Assembly: GCA_963513945.1 (NCBI GenBank)
Contig: OY740716.1
Span: 223,787,157-223,851,156, forward strand
Direction: 5' to 3'
DNA: 64,000 nt
Origin: Hydrotaea diabolus
Lineage: Eukaryota > Arthropoda > Insecta > Diptera > Muscidae
Every line of letters begins with the position of its first letter. Within the stretch, counting starts at the first letter, position 1. Both the position numbers and the translations under genes were made by a program. The notes beneath the pieces are model-generated. The model had not been told where the DNA came from. It did not search any database and saw nothing but the letters and a program-made list of their open reading frames with translations. This document shows positions 34,161 through 46,529 of this stretch, one piece after another.

Positions 34161-34239
34161 AATATGTATATATATGCAGATCTGTAGGTTGCGTTTCCAA
34201 AAAAAACTGACATAGATATTTTCGATAAATATATATGTA

Positions 34240-35040
34240 TAGGGTGATCCATCTAAAGCTATTTTTCCATAGGGGTCTTTTCAGAATTTACGCGTGAGTT
34301 GCGTTGAACTTTATTTCTTTTCATTTTCAGTATTGTTTGCCATTTTAGATCCGCTGTTTTCGCTGTTTTAATTCAGTGATGAGGCCCCATTCTGGCTCAG
34401 CGGCAACGTCATTAAATAAAATTTGGGCTGAAAAGCAACCAGAAGAGGTTCAAGAGCTGTCATTATACCCAGAGAAAACCATGGCTTGTTTGGTGCTGTT
34501 AATGGGCTGGTGAAATCATCGGCCCATATATTTTCAAAAAGGATGATGGCCGGAACGTTACTGTGAATGGTGCTCGCTATCGCGCCTTGATATCGGACTT
34601 CTCGCTACCAGAAATTGAAGCCCGTAATCTTGAAGGTATTTGGTTTCAACAGAACGCCATACAGCTGCTCAAACAATGGATTTGTTGAGAGGTCGTTTTA
34701 AAGAACAGCTAATTTCACAATATATGACCGGTGTGTTGGCAGCCTATCGTGCGATATCACGAGTTTATACATTATTCTTTGGGGCAATATTAAGTCCAAA
34801 GTCTACGCTGACAAACCAGCTAAGATTTAGGTTTCGAAGCCAACATTACGCGTGTCATGAACGCCAACATTACGCGTGTCCATTCGGACCTTCCGAATGG
34901 ACACGCTGTGACTTAGTCACGGTTAACATTTGAAGGAAATTATATTTAAAAAATGAATGGCATAATATGTCCTTTCGAATGAACAACAAAGATTCCACAC
35001 TAGATTTGAATTTTTGTTTTGAAAAAATATCTCTAGACTG
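34240..35040 (+). mobile_element. DD41D mariner-like pseudogene
   Basis: Starts 'tatagggtgatccatctaaag' and ends near 'aaaaaatatctctagactg'. Remnants in order: DEAPFWLSG, QPEEVQELSLYPEKT, NGLVKSSAHI, VNGARYRALISDFSLPEIEA and MDLLRGRFKEQLISQ, then a jump to the ADKPAK segment. 'aacattacgcgtgtc' is tandemly repeated at 34843 and 34864. The gene is not functional. Confidence 0.7.
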
Positions 35041-35541
35041 TTATCTAAGATTTACGAGTCCAATCTATATTTGGAGTGGTTGCTAAAGGAAGCAAATCCA
35101 AATTTATTTTTCCAAATAATAAATAAAATTAAAATTGGAAAAAATAATTATTCACGTTGGTCTTACTAAATATTTGCTAAAAGAGTCAAAATCTTTAAAA
35201 AACTTTGAGCATAAAATCATCTCTTCATGAAACCCTACAGAACAACAAAAAAATCAAACGTCGCAAATCCCAGCCCCGAGGCTAATTGGCAACGCCGTCT
35301 CTGAACAAGATTTGCGAATATCGACCGTAAAAGATCAATTTGGTTTGTCATTATGCCGAAAACAAAGTCATCGAGCTCTAGCCACAAACAATTTCCATCC
35401 TACTTTTGTAGTGCTCAAAGAAGGCGATACGGCTTCTTAGCAGTTTTTTTTTAAAGAGAAATAGGCCCATAATTCCATTTTTCCAATGAGATGACTAGCC
35501 AATGGATAGTCAGTCGATGTTTCAGAACAGAGTCGGTCAAA

Positions 35542-36579
35542 GAGATCATAGTATGCACGCAGAAAAAAAGTATGGTTGGGGTAACAATATTCGAAGAGCA
35601 TCATACTATTGTTGGTTATATGGTTGTGTCACAACAATATCATGATCGTCACAAGAATAGTATGGTTCACACACAACCATACTATGTTTCCCATAGCAAT
35701 ATTATGGTCATCACAACAATAGAATTATTTACACACAACCATACTATGATACCCACAACCATATTATTATTCACATTCAACCATACTATGATCCCCACAG
35801 CATCATTGTAATCCTCATAACCATAGTATGTTTAACGTACAACCATAGTATGATCCTCACAACCATAGTATGACTTACACACAATCATACTATGATCTCC
35901 AAAATTTTTTGTAAAGATTGGATTAGGTTGTTATTTAACAATAGAGAAGTTTACTAAGTAAATTATGTAATTAAACAGTAAAAAAAATATTTATTAAAAA
36001 AATTTCAGTTATACTAATTCGTAGTTTTGTTTCGAAAAAATTTAATTATTTTTACTATTTTTGCGTAAGATTCGTAAAAATAACATTGTCAAATTAAAAA
36101 AAATACGGTTTTGCGGTATGATTGCCGTAATCATATTATTGTTAACATAAAACTGATGAAAACAATACTTTTATCCCACCAACCATATTTATATTGTTTT
36201 CATTTTTAAATTTGGCAATAATACTATTGTTACATTTTAACAATATTAATATTGCCGCAATCATACTATTGTCAAATTGAAATTCAAAAAACAATACTAT
36301 GGTTGCGACGACCATACTTTTTTTCCGTGGCCATATAGTAACCATATATTTTCTCTGCGTGTGGTTGAGTGTAAATTATTATATAAATTATATGGTTGTG
36401 GGATCATAGTATGCTTGTGTGTGCAACTATTATTGCGAGGGTCATAGTATTGTTGTATTTGAATCATACTATTGTTCTGAGGATTATACTTATAATATTG
36501 TTGTACCACAACCACATACCCAACAATAGTATGATGCTCTTCGAATATTGTTATCCCAAGCATACTTTTTTTATACGTG
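35542..36579 (-). mobile_element. CACGC-family element, copy D, split by copy C
   Basis: This is an inverted copy whose right terminus is 'catactttttttatacgtg' at 36579. Its body runs leftwards to 36364 and resumes as 'gatcatagta' at 35542-35553. Between these lies the complete copy C. Only the hairpin-array half is present; the AT-rich half is missing. Confidence 0.65.
35556..36361 (+). mobile_element. CACGC-family element, copy C, complete
   Basis: It begins CACGCAGAAAAAAAGTATGG and ends TTTTCTCTGCGTG, with TG on both sides (35554-35555 and 36362-36363). Removing C and one TG restores the family sequence 'catagtatggttgag' of copy D, so the TG is a true target duplication. Length 806 bp: hairpin array left, AT-rich right, non-coding. 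Confidence 0.8.
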
Positions 36580-38079
36580 ACTGTAACCAAAAATGATAGA
36601 ATTGGGCAACTAAGCCAAGTTTTTATATAACCCTCATGCAAGATTTCTTCCCAATCTAGGGCCTTGATAAAAGATCAAAAATATGCAAACATCTGAAGTA
36701 TAATTTTTACTAAACTTATATCCTACTTAAGTTCTTTTGCCAAAGATTTGCCTTTTTTTACAATAATTTTAACCTTAGCTTTGCATTCTTTAAATTCAAG
36801 CAAATTGCAAAGTAGCGATACAATTTTTCAGCCGAAACATTGAGAATATATACAATGTAAACGACTGACGGACGGCCAAACGAACAACGAAATAAACAAA
36901 TGAACATTATTTCGAAATGCGTAATGCAAAATGCACTTACTGGAAAATCACGACCACCATCGAAAAGTGAACACAATCACATTAAAATCGAAGCGAGGCG
37001 AAAGGTCGTGCAAAGGGCAGCGGAAACAAAAAATGTTTTTTTTTGTTCGGTGTAATGATTACACCGATTGCATATTGCAACAATGGCAACAACAGAAAAC
37101 GCCGACACGAACAACAACGACAAGAGCCGGAGCTGGAGCCGTAGCCGGAGCAAATGCAACAAACCAATGAACGAACATATGCATTAAAATAATAATAACC
37201 GAACATTGTAAGTGCATTTGTCTTATCAATATTACCGTAGCACACACACACATGCATACAGCGCCGACACATATGCATATGAGTGTGTGTATGTGTGTCT
37301 ATACACACATGGTTACACTCATTCATATATAAGCCGGTTATGGGAATCAAACCTGCAAACATTTTAGATTGCGGAAGAATCTTAGGCGATTCGCCTGGAT
37401 GTTGAGTACAGTCGCAGGGATTATCGCCTTTGAGTCGCCTGATTATCCTGGAAAAATATGGAAAAGTAGTTGTACCTAGAGTGTCCTAAACACCGGGGTT
37501 TCAGAAAAGAGATATTTTGGTTTTTAAAAACCAATGTCGGGTTTTATTTTCAATAAAAAACAGGCATTGATCGACATTCCGGTTTTAGTTTTTTAAATAA
37601 GAGTGGGAAATATTATCCTATTAAGAAGTGAAGTGACCAATATACGACGAGAATGCAGTAATCATTTGCTACTAAGAGACTAGTCGGACGTGGCCTACCC
37701 CAATCTTTTGGATGTGCAAAAAAGCAAAAAACAGGTTTAAGGACGTCAAATATGAATTTCTGAGAAGATTTCATTGTTTTCCCTGCAACCAAATTTAGCC
37801 AAATTGCAAAAAAGTCTTAATTTTTAGCTTTGTTGTTCGGTACACATATGCATGCCGAAAACATTTTTTGTCCCCAACGCCATTTGTGTGACTATATCTA
37901 AAAATGGGAGTATACAGTCGAAATTCTTGAAAGATTAGATATTTGTCTATCATAATATACTTTGGCAAATTTGTTTAAATCAAAGTTGAAATGGGTGTTC
38001 TAGAGCGGTTGTATTTAAAATCAGCAAGGACCTGTGTTCTAGGGCTATTTTTGTCTGAGCTGGGTTCTATTGAATCGTT
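36580..38079. other. Single-copy-looking spacer with CA/TG microsatellites
   Basis: 36930-37180 is rich in CAA/AAC triplets followed by GGAGC-type repeats, and 37235-37315 has (CA)n and (TG)n tracts. No gene model could be supported on either strand. A copy of the CCGAC/GTCGG repeat occurs near 37525-37600. Confidence 0.4.
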
Positions 38080-38375
38080 AAAAACTGGATATAATTGTAT
38101 GTTAATATGTGACTAGCTAAAGACATAAACTTACTTCAATATACGAGTATGCGTTCAAAAGATCGGAGCAGATTTTCTTCGAATTCAAAAGCGTCCGTTT
38201 TTGATCAAAAAAATCCTACTTCTGCCAAAGTTCTTGAAGATCGGACAATAATTGAGACCCGTTGTTTTTGATGGACAGCAGACGGACTGATATTTCGAAT
38301 CAACTCGTGATTCTGAGTTGATCGGCAGACTCAAAGGTGGGTCTAGTTCAAATATTTTTGGCAGTTACCGACATC
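38080..38375. repeat. Dispersed fly repeat, 'gattctgagttgatcgg' tail
   Basis: Contains 'atggacagcagacggactga', 'gattctgagttgatcggcag' and 'aaaggtgggtctagttc', recurring at 50520-50575 and, decayed, at 63840-63890. Non-coding. Confidence 0.5.
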
Positions 38376-38384
38376 TTTTTCAAC

Positions 38385-39130
38385 CGGTTATTTTTATTGA
38401 TTACGCGAGAGTTGTGTAAACTTAATTTTTTTCAGTATTTTTTGCCATTTCATCATGGAAAGACTTACACCGCAAACAACGTCTCCAAATTGTGCAACAG
38501 TATTATAGAAATAGATGAGAAGATCCCCTGTTTTCGAACACAATTTCGTTCAGTGATGAGGCCCATTTCTGACTCAACAGCAACGTAAATAAACAAAAAT
38601 GCCGCATTTGGGTTGAAGAGCAACCAGAAGAGGTTCAAGAGGACTTGTGGAGTCATGGGTCCTTATTTTTTAAAAGTATTGATGGCCGTATCGTAACCGT
38701 GAATGGTGTTCGCTATCGCGCCATGATATCGGACTTTTTGCTACCTAAATTGAAGCCCGACAGATGGTGTCACTTGTCATACAGCTGCTCAAACAATGGA
38801 TCTATTGGGAGCTCATTTCGAAGAGTAGCTAATTGGCCTCCTAGATCTTTTGATATCACACCTTTAGGCTTTTTTCTTTGGGGCTACGTAAAGTCCAAAG
38901 CCTATGCTGACAAACCAGCTCCGATTCAGGTTTTGAAAACCAACATTACGCGAGTCATAAACGCCATATCAAAAACTGGACCCTCAGAATGGACACCCTA
39001 AGGTCAACATTTGAAGGAAATTATATTATTAATGGCATAAAATGTCCTTTCGAATGAAAATAAGGATTCCACACTTGATTTAAATTTTTGTAGTTTTTTT
39101 TAATTGAAAATTTCCTTTGGATTGATCAAC
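38385..39130 (+). mobile_element. DD41D mariner-like pseudogene
   Basis: 5' flank 'gattacgcgagagttgtgt', start MERLTPQTTSPNCATV, then a deletion to the ENTISFSDEAHF-like segment (38540). It continues with VNGVRYRAMISDFLLP (38700-38750) and HLSYSCSNNGSIG, a shift, RSFDITPLGFFLWGYVKSKAY, and NITRVINAI. The Asp expected in PLDFF is replaced by Gly in this copy. The termini are eroded. Confidence 0.7.
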
Positions 39131-40339
39131 CGATGGTACCCTGTTCCACAGGGTATACAAATGGTATTCCATAATTGCAAATTATGTGTTTTCTTTTATG
39201 TTCTTAAAACCAAAAACATGAAAAGCGGAAAATCCGACAGCAAAAAACTAGGAAAACCAATATGTTGGATCACTATATCTAAATTGTATTTTGTGCAATT
39301 TTGTCAAAAAACGCTTACTACTGGCAAATTTTATGAAAATTTATTATTATTTGGCTTCTAGAGTCAGAAACATAAAATCGGATAAACATATGCTTGGGGA
39401 TAGCTAAATTTAAACCTATTGTTTTTTAATTTCAATAGAATCGTCCTTGGCCCAAAAACATACTTGTACCAAATTTCATAAAGGCTGAGGACGGATAGAA
39501 AAATATCGTTAAAGCCCTTCGAGTGAAGATTTAGAGTCTATGGGAACCCCAAAAGCTCAACAACTATTCACGTATTCCATACGTGAATTTATGGTTTTTT
39601 TTGATTTTACTATCAACAACAACAAAAAAACGAAAACCAAAACCAAAAAACCCAAAAGCAAAAAGCGGGTAAACCGACGGTTTATGGGTTTTTTGAAAAA
39701 CCGACTGTCGGGTCTGGACATACTTATATAAATCGGAATGTCGGTTACAGATTGGACACTCTAATAGTTGAGCGTAACTTCGACAGTGCATGCGTAGACA
39801 ATTGATAAGCGATCGTGTGTGCTTCTCTAAGATTGCGAATTCATCGCTTTGGTAATGGTCGTGCGATTCATCATAAAATAAAAGCCAGAAAGCATCGCAT
39901 GAACAACGACTTTTCGATGCAAGGGAAAATGATTGTCAGGGAGAACCGCGGTAAACTCCCTAGGAGGATGAAGCTTGCCAGCTTCGTCCAGCTGTTTGCT
40001 ACGATATTCTAAGGCTTGCCAATCCATCGCTTTGCTAATGGTTTAGCCATCCAACCTCTTAAGTTCGTCGATACGATTCGCGGAATATTTGCGCGGGTAA
40101 TGCTTCATCCAACAATCGTCAAAATGTTTGCCGGGGATATGTGACAGTGCATGCATGTGTGTGTGTGTGTTTTCAATAGCATTACATATAATGAGTTGCA
40201 ATTACATTAACATTATGGCGAAGTAATTTGCATGAGCTGTCGTAGGGAAATTTTTGGCGTGAAAAAATTAAATTTTCTGCGCCATAGTTGTAGCTTATAT
40301 CGAAATGTAAACTGTTTTGATGCATTAGTCATGTATATG
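39131..40339. repeat. Spacer with CCGAC/GTCGG repeat units
   Basis: 39640-39750 shows purine/pyrimidine-symmetric text (aaaccgacggtttatgggtt, aaaccgactgtcgggt, aatgtcggtt) able to pair with itself. Related text is at 39215-39262, 37525-37600 and 50630-50760. 40151-40170 is a (GT)n tract. No gene. Confidence 0.4.
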
Positions 40340-40657
40340 GACATTAGTTAGATATTAACAACAATTGTATGATTTATGCATAACCACACTAAGATCCCCA
40401 CAACCATAGTATGATTCACACTCAACAATATTGTGATATCCACAACCATACTATGATCCTCACAACAATAGTATGATTCACATGCAAACATAACATGATC
40501 CTCAGAAAAATAGTGTGGTTTTCACGCAATCATGTAATGATCCCCACAACAATAGCATGATCACATACAATTACACTATGATACCCAATATTATTTATTA
40601 GAATTGGGTTAAGGTGTCAACAATAGATTTGAATTATTAAAATTATTTAATAATATA

Positions 40658-41889
40658 TACGAGGGCGGTTCGGATACTTCTTAGCCTAGCACAAAAAGCG
40701 CGGTATAAACAGAAAAAAGTTAAGTGTTTTGGAAACTTCCATCTGCTGCTATCAACACATGTTAAATTTTGTTTCGATCTGGCAACTCCTTCATATAGAA
40801 ACAGGTGTTCACAAAAGACGCATCCGCGATTTTTTTACAATGGAAAAATTAGAAATGCGTGGTGTCATTAAATATTTACATAAAAAAGGTTTATCGGGAC
40901 AACAAATTCATAATGATATGGTGAATGTGTTAGGTGAAAGTGCTCCTTCATATGCAACAGTAAAAAAACGGGTTGCTGAATTTAAACGTGGTCGTACAAG
41001 CATTGAAGATGAACCACGTAGTGGACGTCCAAAAACAGCAACAACAACAGAAATTGTAGCCAAAGTGCATGATATGGTATTAAATGATCGAAGAATAAAA
41101 GTGCGTGAAATAGCTAATATCATGGGCATCTCAAATGATCGAGTCCATTTAATTTTGCATGAAGAACTACAGATGAAAAAGCTTTCTGTAAGATGGGTGT
41201 CGGACTTGTTAACAGTCGACCAAAAACGCATAAGAATGAACATTTCTCAAGCTTGTTTGGATCGTTTTCAGCAAATAAAATGGATTTTAATCGACGTTTC
41301 ATAACTGTTGATGAGACATGGATCCACCACTATACTCCAGAGACAAAAGAACAATCCCAACAATGGACTGAAGCTGGAGGAAGTGCCCCAAAGAAGGCAA
41401 AAACAATTCAATCGGCTGGTAAGGTTATGGCAACGGTTTTTTGGGACTTCAAAGGTATTTTATTGATTGACTATCTGTAAAAGGGTAAAACAATAAATTC
41501 AGAGTACTATTGCAACCTTTTAGAGCAATTAAATGTACAAATTCGAGAAAAACGTCCTGGCTTACAACACAAAAAAAAAATTTTCATCAAGACAACGCAC
41601 CATCGCACAAGAGTGTTTTAACAATGGCTAAAATCAACGAATTAAAGTACGAGTTGCTTGACCACCCACCTTATTCTCCTGATTTAGCTCCCAGTGATTT
41701 TTACCTGTTCCCAAATCTAAAAAAAATCCTTGCTGGCAAGCGTTTTACCTCAAATGAAGATGCAATTACAGTTGTAAACCACTATTTTGAAGACCTTTTA
41801 ATCAAGGGATAGAATTGATAGATACGCGTTGGACTAAGTGTATTGAAGTTTCAGGAGATAGGCTAAGAACTTTCCGAACCGCCCTCGTA
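40658..41889 (+). mobile_element. DD34D mariner, sibling of 20426-21691
   Basis: TA-flanked with well-preserved TIRs: 'cgagggcggttcggatac' left and the complement of the right end 'cgagggcggttcggaaag'. It has both TIRs intact but a broken gene, the reverse of its sibling at 20.4 kb. It sits at the junction of the two halves of copy E. Confidence 0.85.
40840..41880 (+). pseudogene. Mariner transposase (DD34D) pseudogene
   Basis: Starts MEKLEMRGVIKYLHKKG at 40840 and is colinear with the intact protein at 20489-21592 on the other strand. Defects: a shift after LDRFQQIK (about 41275), a stop at TAA 41478 within IDYL-KGKTINS, a shift in a run of A before IFHQDNAPSH (about 41575), and a small deletion in FEDLLIKG near the end (about 41800). 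The catalytic VDETW, HQDNAPSH and SPDLAPSD motifs all survive. Several lesions lie in homopolymers, so a few could be sequencing errors, but the in-frame stop argues for real decay. Confidence 0.85.
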
Positions 41890-42403
41890 GTATTTAAAAT
41901 AAAAAAATTAAAAAGAAGGAGTGATTTATTTACTAGTAGAAAAATCAAGTTAAAAAACGTAAGCGTTTTTATTAAAAATATTTCAGGTTAACAGAACGAA
42001 AGCAGTTTGTTTGAAAAATTGTAACTTCCATATACGAGTATAAGTAAAAAGTACTATTATTGCATAAGATTCGTAAAAATAACATGGTTCGTAAAAGAAT
42101 ATTCAAATAAGGAAAAATTACAATCATACATTATGATTGTTGTAGTCATATTACTGTTAACATAAACCCAAAAAACAATACTTTTGTCGCACCATCCATA
42201 TTTAAATTGTTGCTAAAACCATATTAGCATTTGACAATAATTATATTGTTACATTTCAACAATATTAATATTGCGGCAATCATACTATTGTCAAACTTAA
42301 ATTCAAAAAAACTCAATGGTTGCGACGAACATACTTGTATTATTTTGTGAGAACATATTAATATTGCCGTTACCATATAGTATCCATATTTTTTCCCTGC
42401 GTG

Positions 42404-43012
42404 CGGATGATATGGAAGCGACTAAACCCGTGAAAAAAATAAAATGATCCTCACTCGTGTTATGGCATATTATTGTCGCTCAATTGGGGAGCTATCGGGG
42501 GATCTATAGGTTACCCTCCTACGTCAAGGTTGCACAAAGAAAATAATTATTAATAATAAATAATTTTGCTTCACATCACTTTTCACCTCTAGCAAAAGAA
42601 AACCTGAATGAGACTGGCCAATAAATCGCAGCGTATTTAATGTCATGTCTCGTTTAAAATCATCAGATGATGAAATTCCATTTGTAGCCCAAACTTCATT
42701 TCAAAAAAGTGACAGTAAGCCACATAAAGGTGTCACTCAGAGAGAGACTCTTTTTATGGTTGGCCTCAACCACGCTTTAATCCCCATCTTTGCCATGACA
42801 GAAGGAATGATGCTTTTCATCACAACTGCTGTCGACATTAAAATCGGAAAATACTGCAGAGTAGAGCAACCAGCTGCAAGGAAAACACGGATGAGATCGT
42901 AGCTGAGAAGTCCGAGCCAAACAAGGTGTCAGAGCTGACTAACTCCTAAGAAGACCGTCTTCTGACAGATAAATTATCTCTGTTGTTCGGGAGCAGAACA
43001 GCAGCATTACCA
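42404..43012. other. Spacer with one unrecognised frame
   Basis: 42645-42902 (plus) is an 85-codon frame, MSRLKSSDDEIPFVAQTSF..., with no domain known to me. It may be chance. Confidence 0.3.
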
Positions 43013-43867
43013 CACGCAGAGAAAATATATGGTTACTATATGGTCACGGCAACAATAGTATGTTCTCTGCAATAAAAGTATGGTCGTCGCAACCATAGTA
43101 TTATTTTTTGAATTTCATTTTGACAATAGTATGATTGCGGCAATATTAATATTATTGAAATGTAACAATAGTATTGTTGCAAAATTAAAAAAAATGAAAA
43201 TATGGTTGTAGCAACAATATAAATATGGTTGGTGGAACAAAAGTATTGTTTTCGTGGGTTTTATGTTAACAATAGCATTATTACGGTGATCATACTGGCA
43301 AAATTGTATTTTTTTTAATTTGACAATGTTATTTTTACAAATCTTACGCAGTAATAGTAAAGATAATTTAATTTTTTCGAAACAAACTATGAATTAGAAT
43401 AACTGAAATATTTTAAATAAAAAATTTTGTTACTGTTTAATAAATCACTCCTATTATTACATAACTTAATAAAATTCTCTATTGTTAAATAACGACTTAA
43501 CACAATCATTACAAAAAATGTTGGGGACCATAGTATGATTGTGTGTAAGTCATACTATGGTTGTGAGGATCATACTATGGTTGTACGTTAAACATACTAT
43601 GGTTATGAGGATCATAATATGGTTGTGGGGATCATAGTATGGTTGAATGTGAATAAAAATATGGTTGTGGGGATCATAGTATGGTTGAGTGTGAATAATT
43701 ATATTGTTGTGAGGACCATAATATTGTTATGGGGATCATAGTATGGTTGTGTGTGAACCATACTATTGTTGTGATGATCATAATATTGTTGTGCCACAAC
43801 CATATAACCAACAATAGTATGATGCTCTTCGAATATTGTTATCCCAACCATACTTTTTTTTTGCGTG
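43013..43867 (-). mobile_element. CACGC-family element, copy F, complete and inverted
   Basis: It begins CACGCAGAGAAAATATATGG and ends CTTTTTTTTTGCGTG, with CA on both sides (43011-43012 and 43868-43869). At 855 bp it is the cleanest full-length copy and useful as a reference: AT-rich half 43013-43500, hairpin array 43520-43850. Confidence 0.8.
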
Positions 43868-45323
43868 CACTCTCGACTCTGAACAACCCTAATTAAATAA
43901 TTTTTCTGCTTAAACTTAGGATCTCTCTACCTAGGTAATTTATGTTTTCTTTTCATGTTAGAGTAAAGAACCCAAGTAACTGGCTTTAATCTTTATTTGA
44001 CTCCCTGACATACAACCTTGTCCTTAACCTTTGGACGCTAAGACACTGGGCATAAGTTGCTAATTATAGACAATAATAAAAAAATAATGAAGACAACTTC
44101 CAGGAAAAAAACCCTCACGATAAAATCCCACGCCCTTTTGACATTATCAACAACCAAATTCAATACTACGCATACAATGTCGAGTATGAGACGTCTGACT
44201 ATAAAGGCCGCGCAAAAAAGTGTTGAAAATGTGTCTATGAAGTCGGTGCGTTTTCCTCTCCGAAACACAACGACGAGGTCGGAGGTTATTTCGAGTGCTT
44301 ATGTTATCGAGCATGAAGGCATTGCGGTACAATTTTCCGCCAGCAACCGAACAATCTTTCTAGGTATGCCAAAAGTCCATCAGACTCGCTGACATACCCA
44401 CACACACGTACGGGCGCAATTAACTGGCCTTGTAAAAACATGGCCATACACGACCAAATGCATACGTTTTTCGCGTCTAGAACGGAGTGGCCAAAGCGAT
44501 GCCCAGCGATTGAAAGTTGGCGAACAAAATACAAATGGGTTTTATTTGCGGTTATTTTTGGCATAAAAAAGTACTCACAAGCAATTAATTTTACATTAAT
44601 TTGTTTTAATAGGCTTTTAAGTACAAATAAACGCAGATATAAATAATAATAATAACAACAACAACAACGACGACAGAAGCAAGGGAAATCACTACTGAAA
44701 ACGAGTGAGCGAAGAATGATTGAAACTGGCGATGCTGGAGCAGGATTCAAAGGACATTCGCTGCTAGAGTCGTAAAATACTTTAAAATTATTAGAATCAT
44801 AACTTTTGATTTTGTTCGGTTGGTTTTGGTTGTTGTCATTTTCGCATTCGGCGGCAATAAAATCATCCTTGTCGACAACAACAACGGGGAGGAAAAAAAT
44901 CGAAAATCCCATAAATTCGCACTTAAACCAATAAATATTTTGTTAAATGCTTTTTAAATCGTGTGGGAGAACGAGAGCGGGCTGAGGGGGAAACAAATTA
45001 TTATTGTAAATTTACTATTTGTTAAGGGATTTCAGTCCATATAAAATACACTTTGTCTGTCTAAGTGTGTTCTGCTTTTTAGCAGAGAATCCTTGCTGAA
45101 CGGCTTTTAGCTGCGAACACAGTGGGTCCCAACGAGTTGGACTTATGAAAAATTCGATTGCATGTATTTCGGAAAGGATTTTAAAATGAATACTAATGAG
45201 CCAAAAGAACACGCTGGCTCACTCCAAAAGGTACAAGCAAAGACTACGGATCCTGTTAAATGTAAGAGTAAATATAAAAATGCCATGATTTCAGAAAGAG
45301 ATCAATGTTGTTTGTCATCTTAG
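43868..45323. other. Single-copy-looking spacer
   Basis: A 202-codon minus frame at 44304-44912 spans a (AAT)/(AAC) microsatellite and shows Cys/Tyr runs; I do not accept it as a gene. 45015-45212 (minus) contains FFISPTRWDPL, vaguely like hAT transposon proteins, but too short to call. Confidence 0.35.
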
Positions 45324-45734
45324 ATTAATAAAAACGCTTACGTTTATTTAAACTTATTTTTTCTACTGTGAAATAAATCACTCCTAATATTTTGAATTTA
45401 ATATATTTTTGAATAATTTTCATCATTCAAATCTATTCTCGACAACTCAAACAAATTCTATTAAATAATATTGGGGATCAAATTTTAATAGTTTGTGATC
45501 ATGCTATGGTTGTTGGGATCATAACATGGTTGAGTGTGAATCATACTATGGTTTTGGGGATCATAGTATGGTTATGTGTGAATCATACTATTGTTGTGAG
45601 GATCATAGTATGGTTGTATTTGAATCATACTATTGTTATGAGGACCATAATGTTGTTGTAGCACAACAATATACCCAACAATAGTATTATCCTCTTCGAA
45701 TATTGGCATCACAACCATACTTTTTTTCTGCGTG
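45324..45734 (-). mobile_element. CACGC-family element, copy G, truncated
   Basis: The right terminus 'ccatactttttttctgcgtg' is followed by TA. The hairpin array (45480-45690) and part of the AT-rich half ('aaaacgcttacg', 45330) remain; the other terminus is absent. Confidence 0.7.
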
Positions 45735-45779
45735 TAGATACTGCATTTTCTTTTGGCGGTAACAAAAAATTGTTCTCTT

Positions 45780-46529
45780 TGGATCCCACATAATTTGACG
45801 AATGCTCGGCTCGTATGGATTGGTGCAAAGAGATGTTGAAAAAGTATAACTGCGGTAGCTCAAAGGCAGTGTATAACATTGTCACAGGTGACGAACCATG
45901 GATCTATGCATATGAGCCTGAAACAAAACAGCAATCGACCGTATGAGTCTTTCAAGTTAAGCCAAATTCAACAAAAGTTGTTCGTGGAAGATGTACATCG
46001 ATGCAAATGACTGCGTTTTTTTCGGTATAACAGGCCATGTTGCCACAGAGCATTTAGTGGAACATAGGAGGTCAATTCGGAGTGACATACAATCATCTGT
46101 TTGCCAACAGTGTTCGAAGAAATGAGGAAAGATAATAAGAGAAGACGTATCTTTTTGCATCACGACAATGCGAGCTCCCACACATTAGCTGAGACGATTA
46201 GCTAGTTGACCACTTAAGACGTCGAATTGATGGGCCATCCACCGTACAGCCCTGATTTGGCACTCAATGACTTCTTCTTATTCCCTAGCATCAAGAAAAA
46301 AATACGTGGTCAACGTTTTTCATCACCCAAAGCAGTTGTTGAAGCGTTCAAAAATCATGTTTTGGGGGTGTCTCAATCAGAGTGGAAAAAGTGCTTCGAA
46401 AATTCGTTTGTGCGCATGCAAAAGTGTACTTATCTTAAAGGAGAATATTTTGAAAAACAATAATACCATTTCCAATGATAAAATATTCTGTTTTTAATAC
46501 TGGACCCGAAATATAAATACAACCCTCGT
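45780..46529 (+). mobile_element. DD34D mariner (second lineage), 5'-truncated pseudogene
   Basis: Plus-strand pieces: YNCGSSKAVYNIVTGDEPWIYAYEPETKQQS (first Asp in GDE), a shift, GRCTSMQ, ITGHVATE, CLPTVFEEM, RIFLHHDNASSHT (second Asp), MMGHPPYSPDLALNDFFLFP (third Asp), IKKKIRGQRFSSP and QSEWKKCFENSFVRMQKC. The right terminus 'aatacaaccctcg' lies beside TA. A 14-base duplication-like insertion interrupts the segment after DNASSHT. Confidence 0.7.

Larger units (their letters stand above)
40340..42403 (+). mobile_element. CACGC-family element, copy E, split by a mariner
   Basis: The right terminus TTTTTTCCCTGCGTG (42403) is followed by CG. The left terminus is lost; the hairpin array starts at about 40350. 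A DD34D mariner occupies 40658-41889 in the middle of the element. Confidence 0.7.

Noticed and set aside
36931..37362. Overlapping frames on both strands near CAA/GGAGC triplet repeats
   Set aside because: Low-complexity readings of simple repeats; no start context or domain.
44304..44912. 202-codon minus-strand open frame
   Set aside because: Its Cys/Tyr runs come from (AAT)/(AAC) microsatellites, and it has no domain and no splice signals that I trust.
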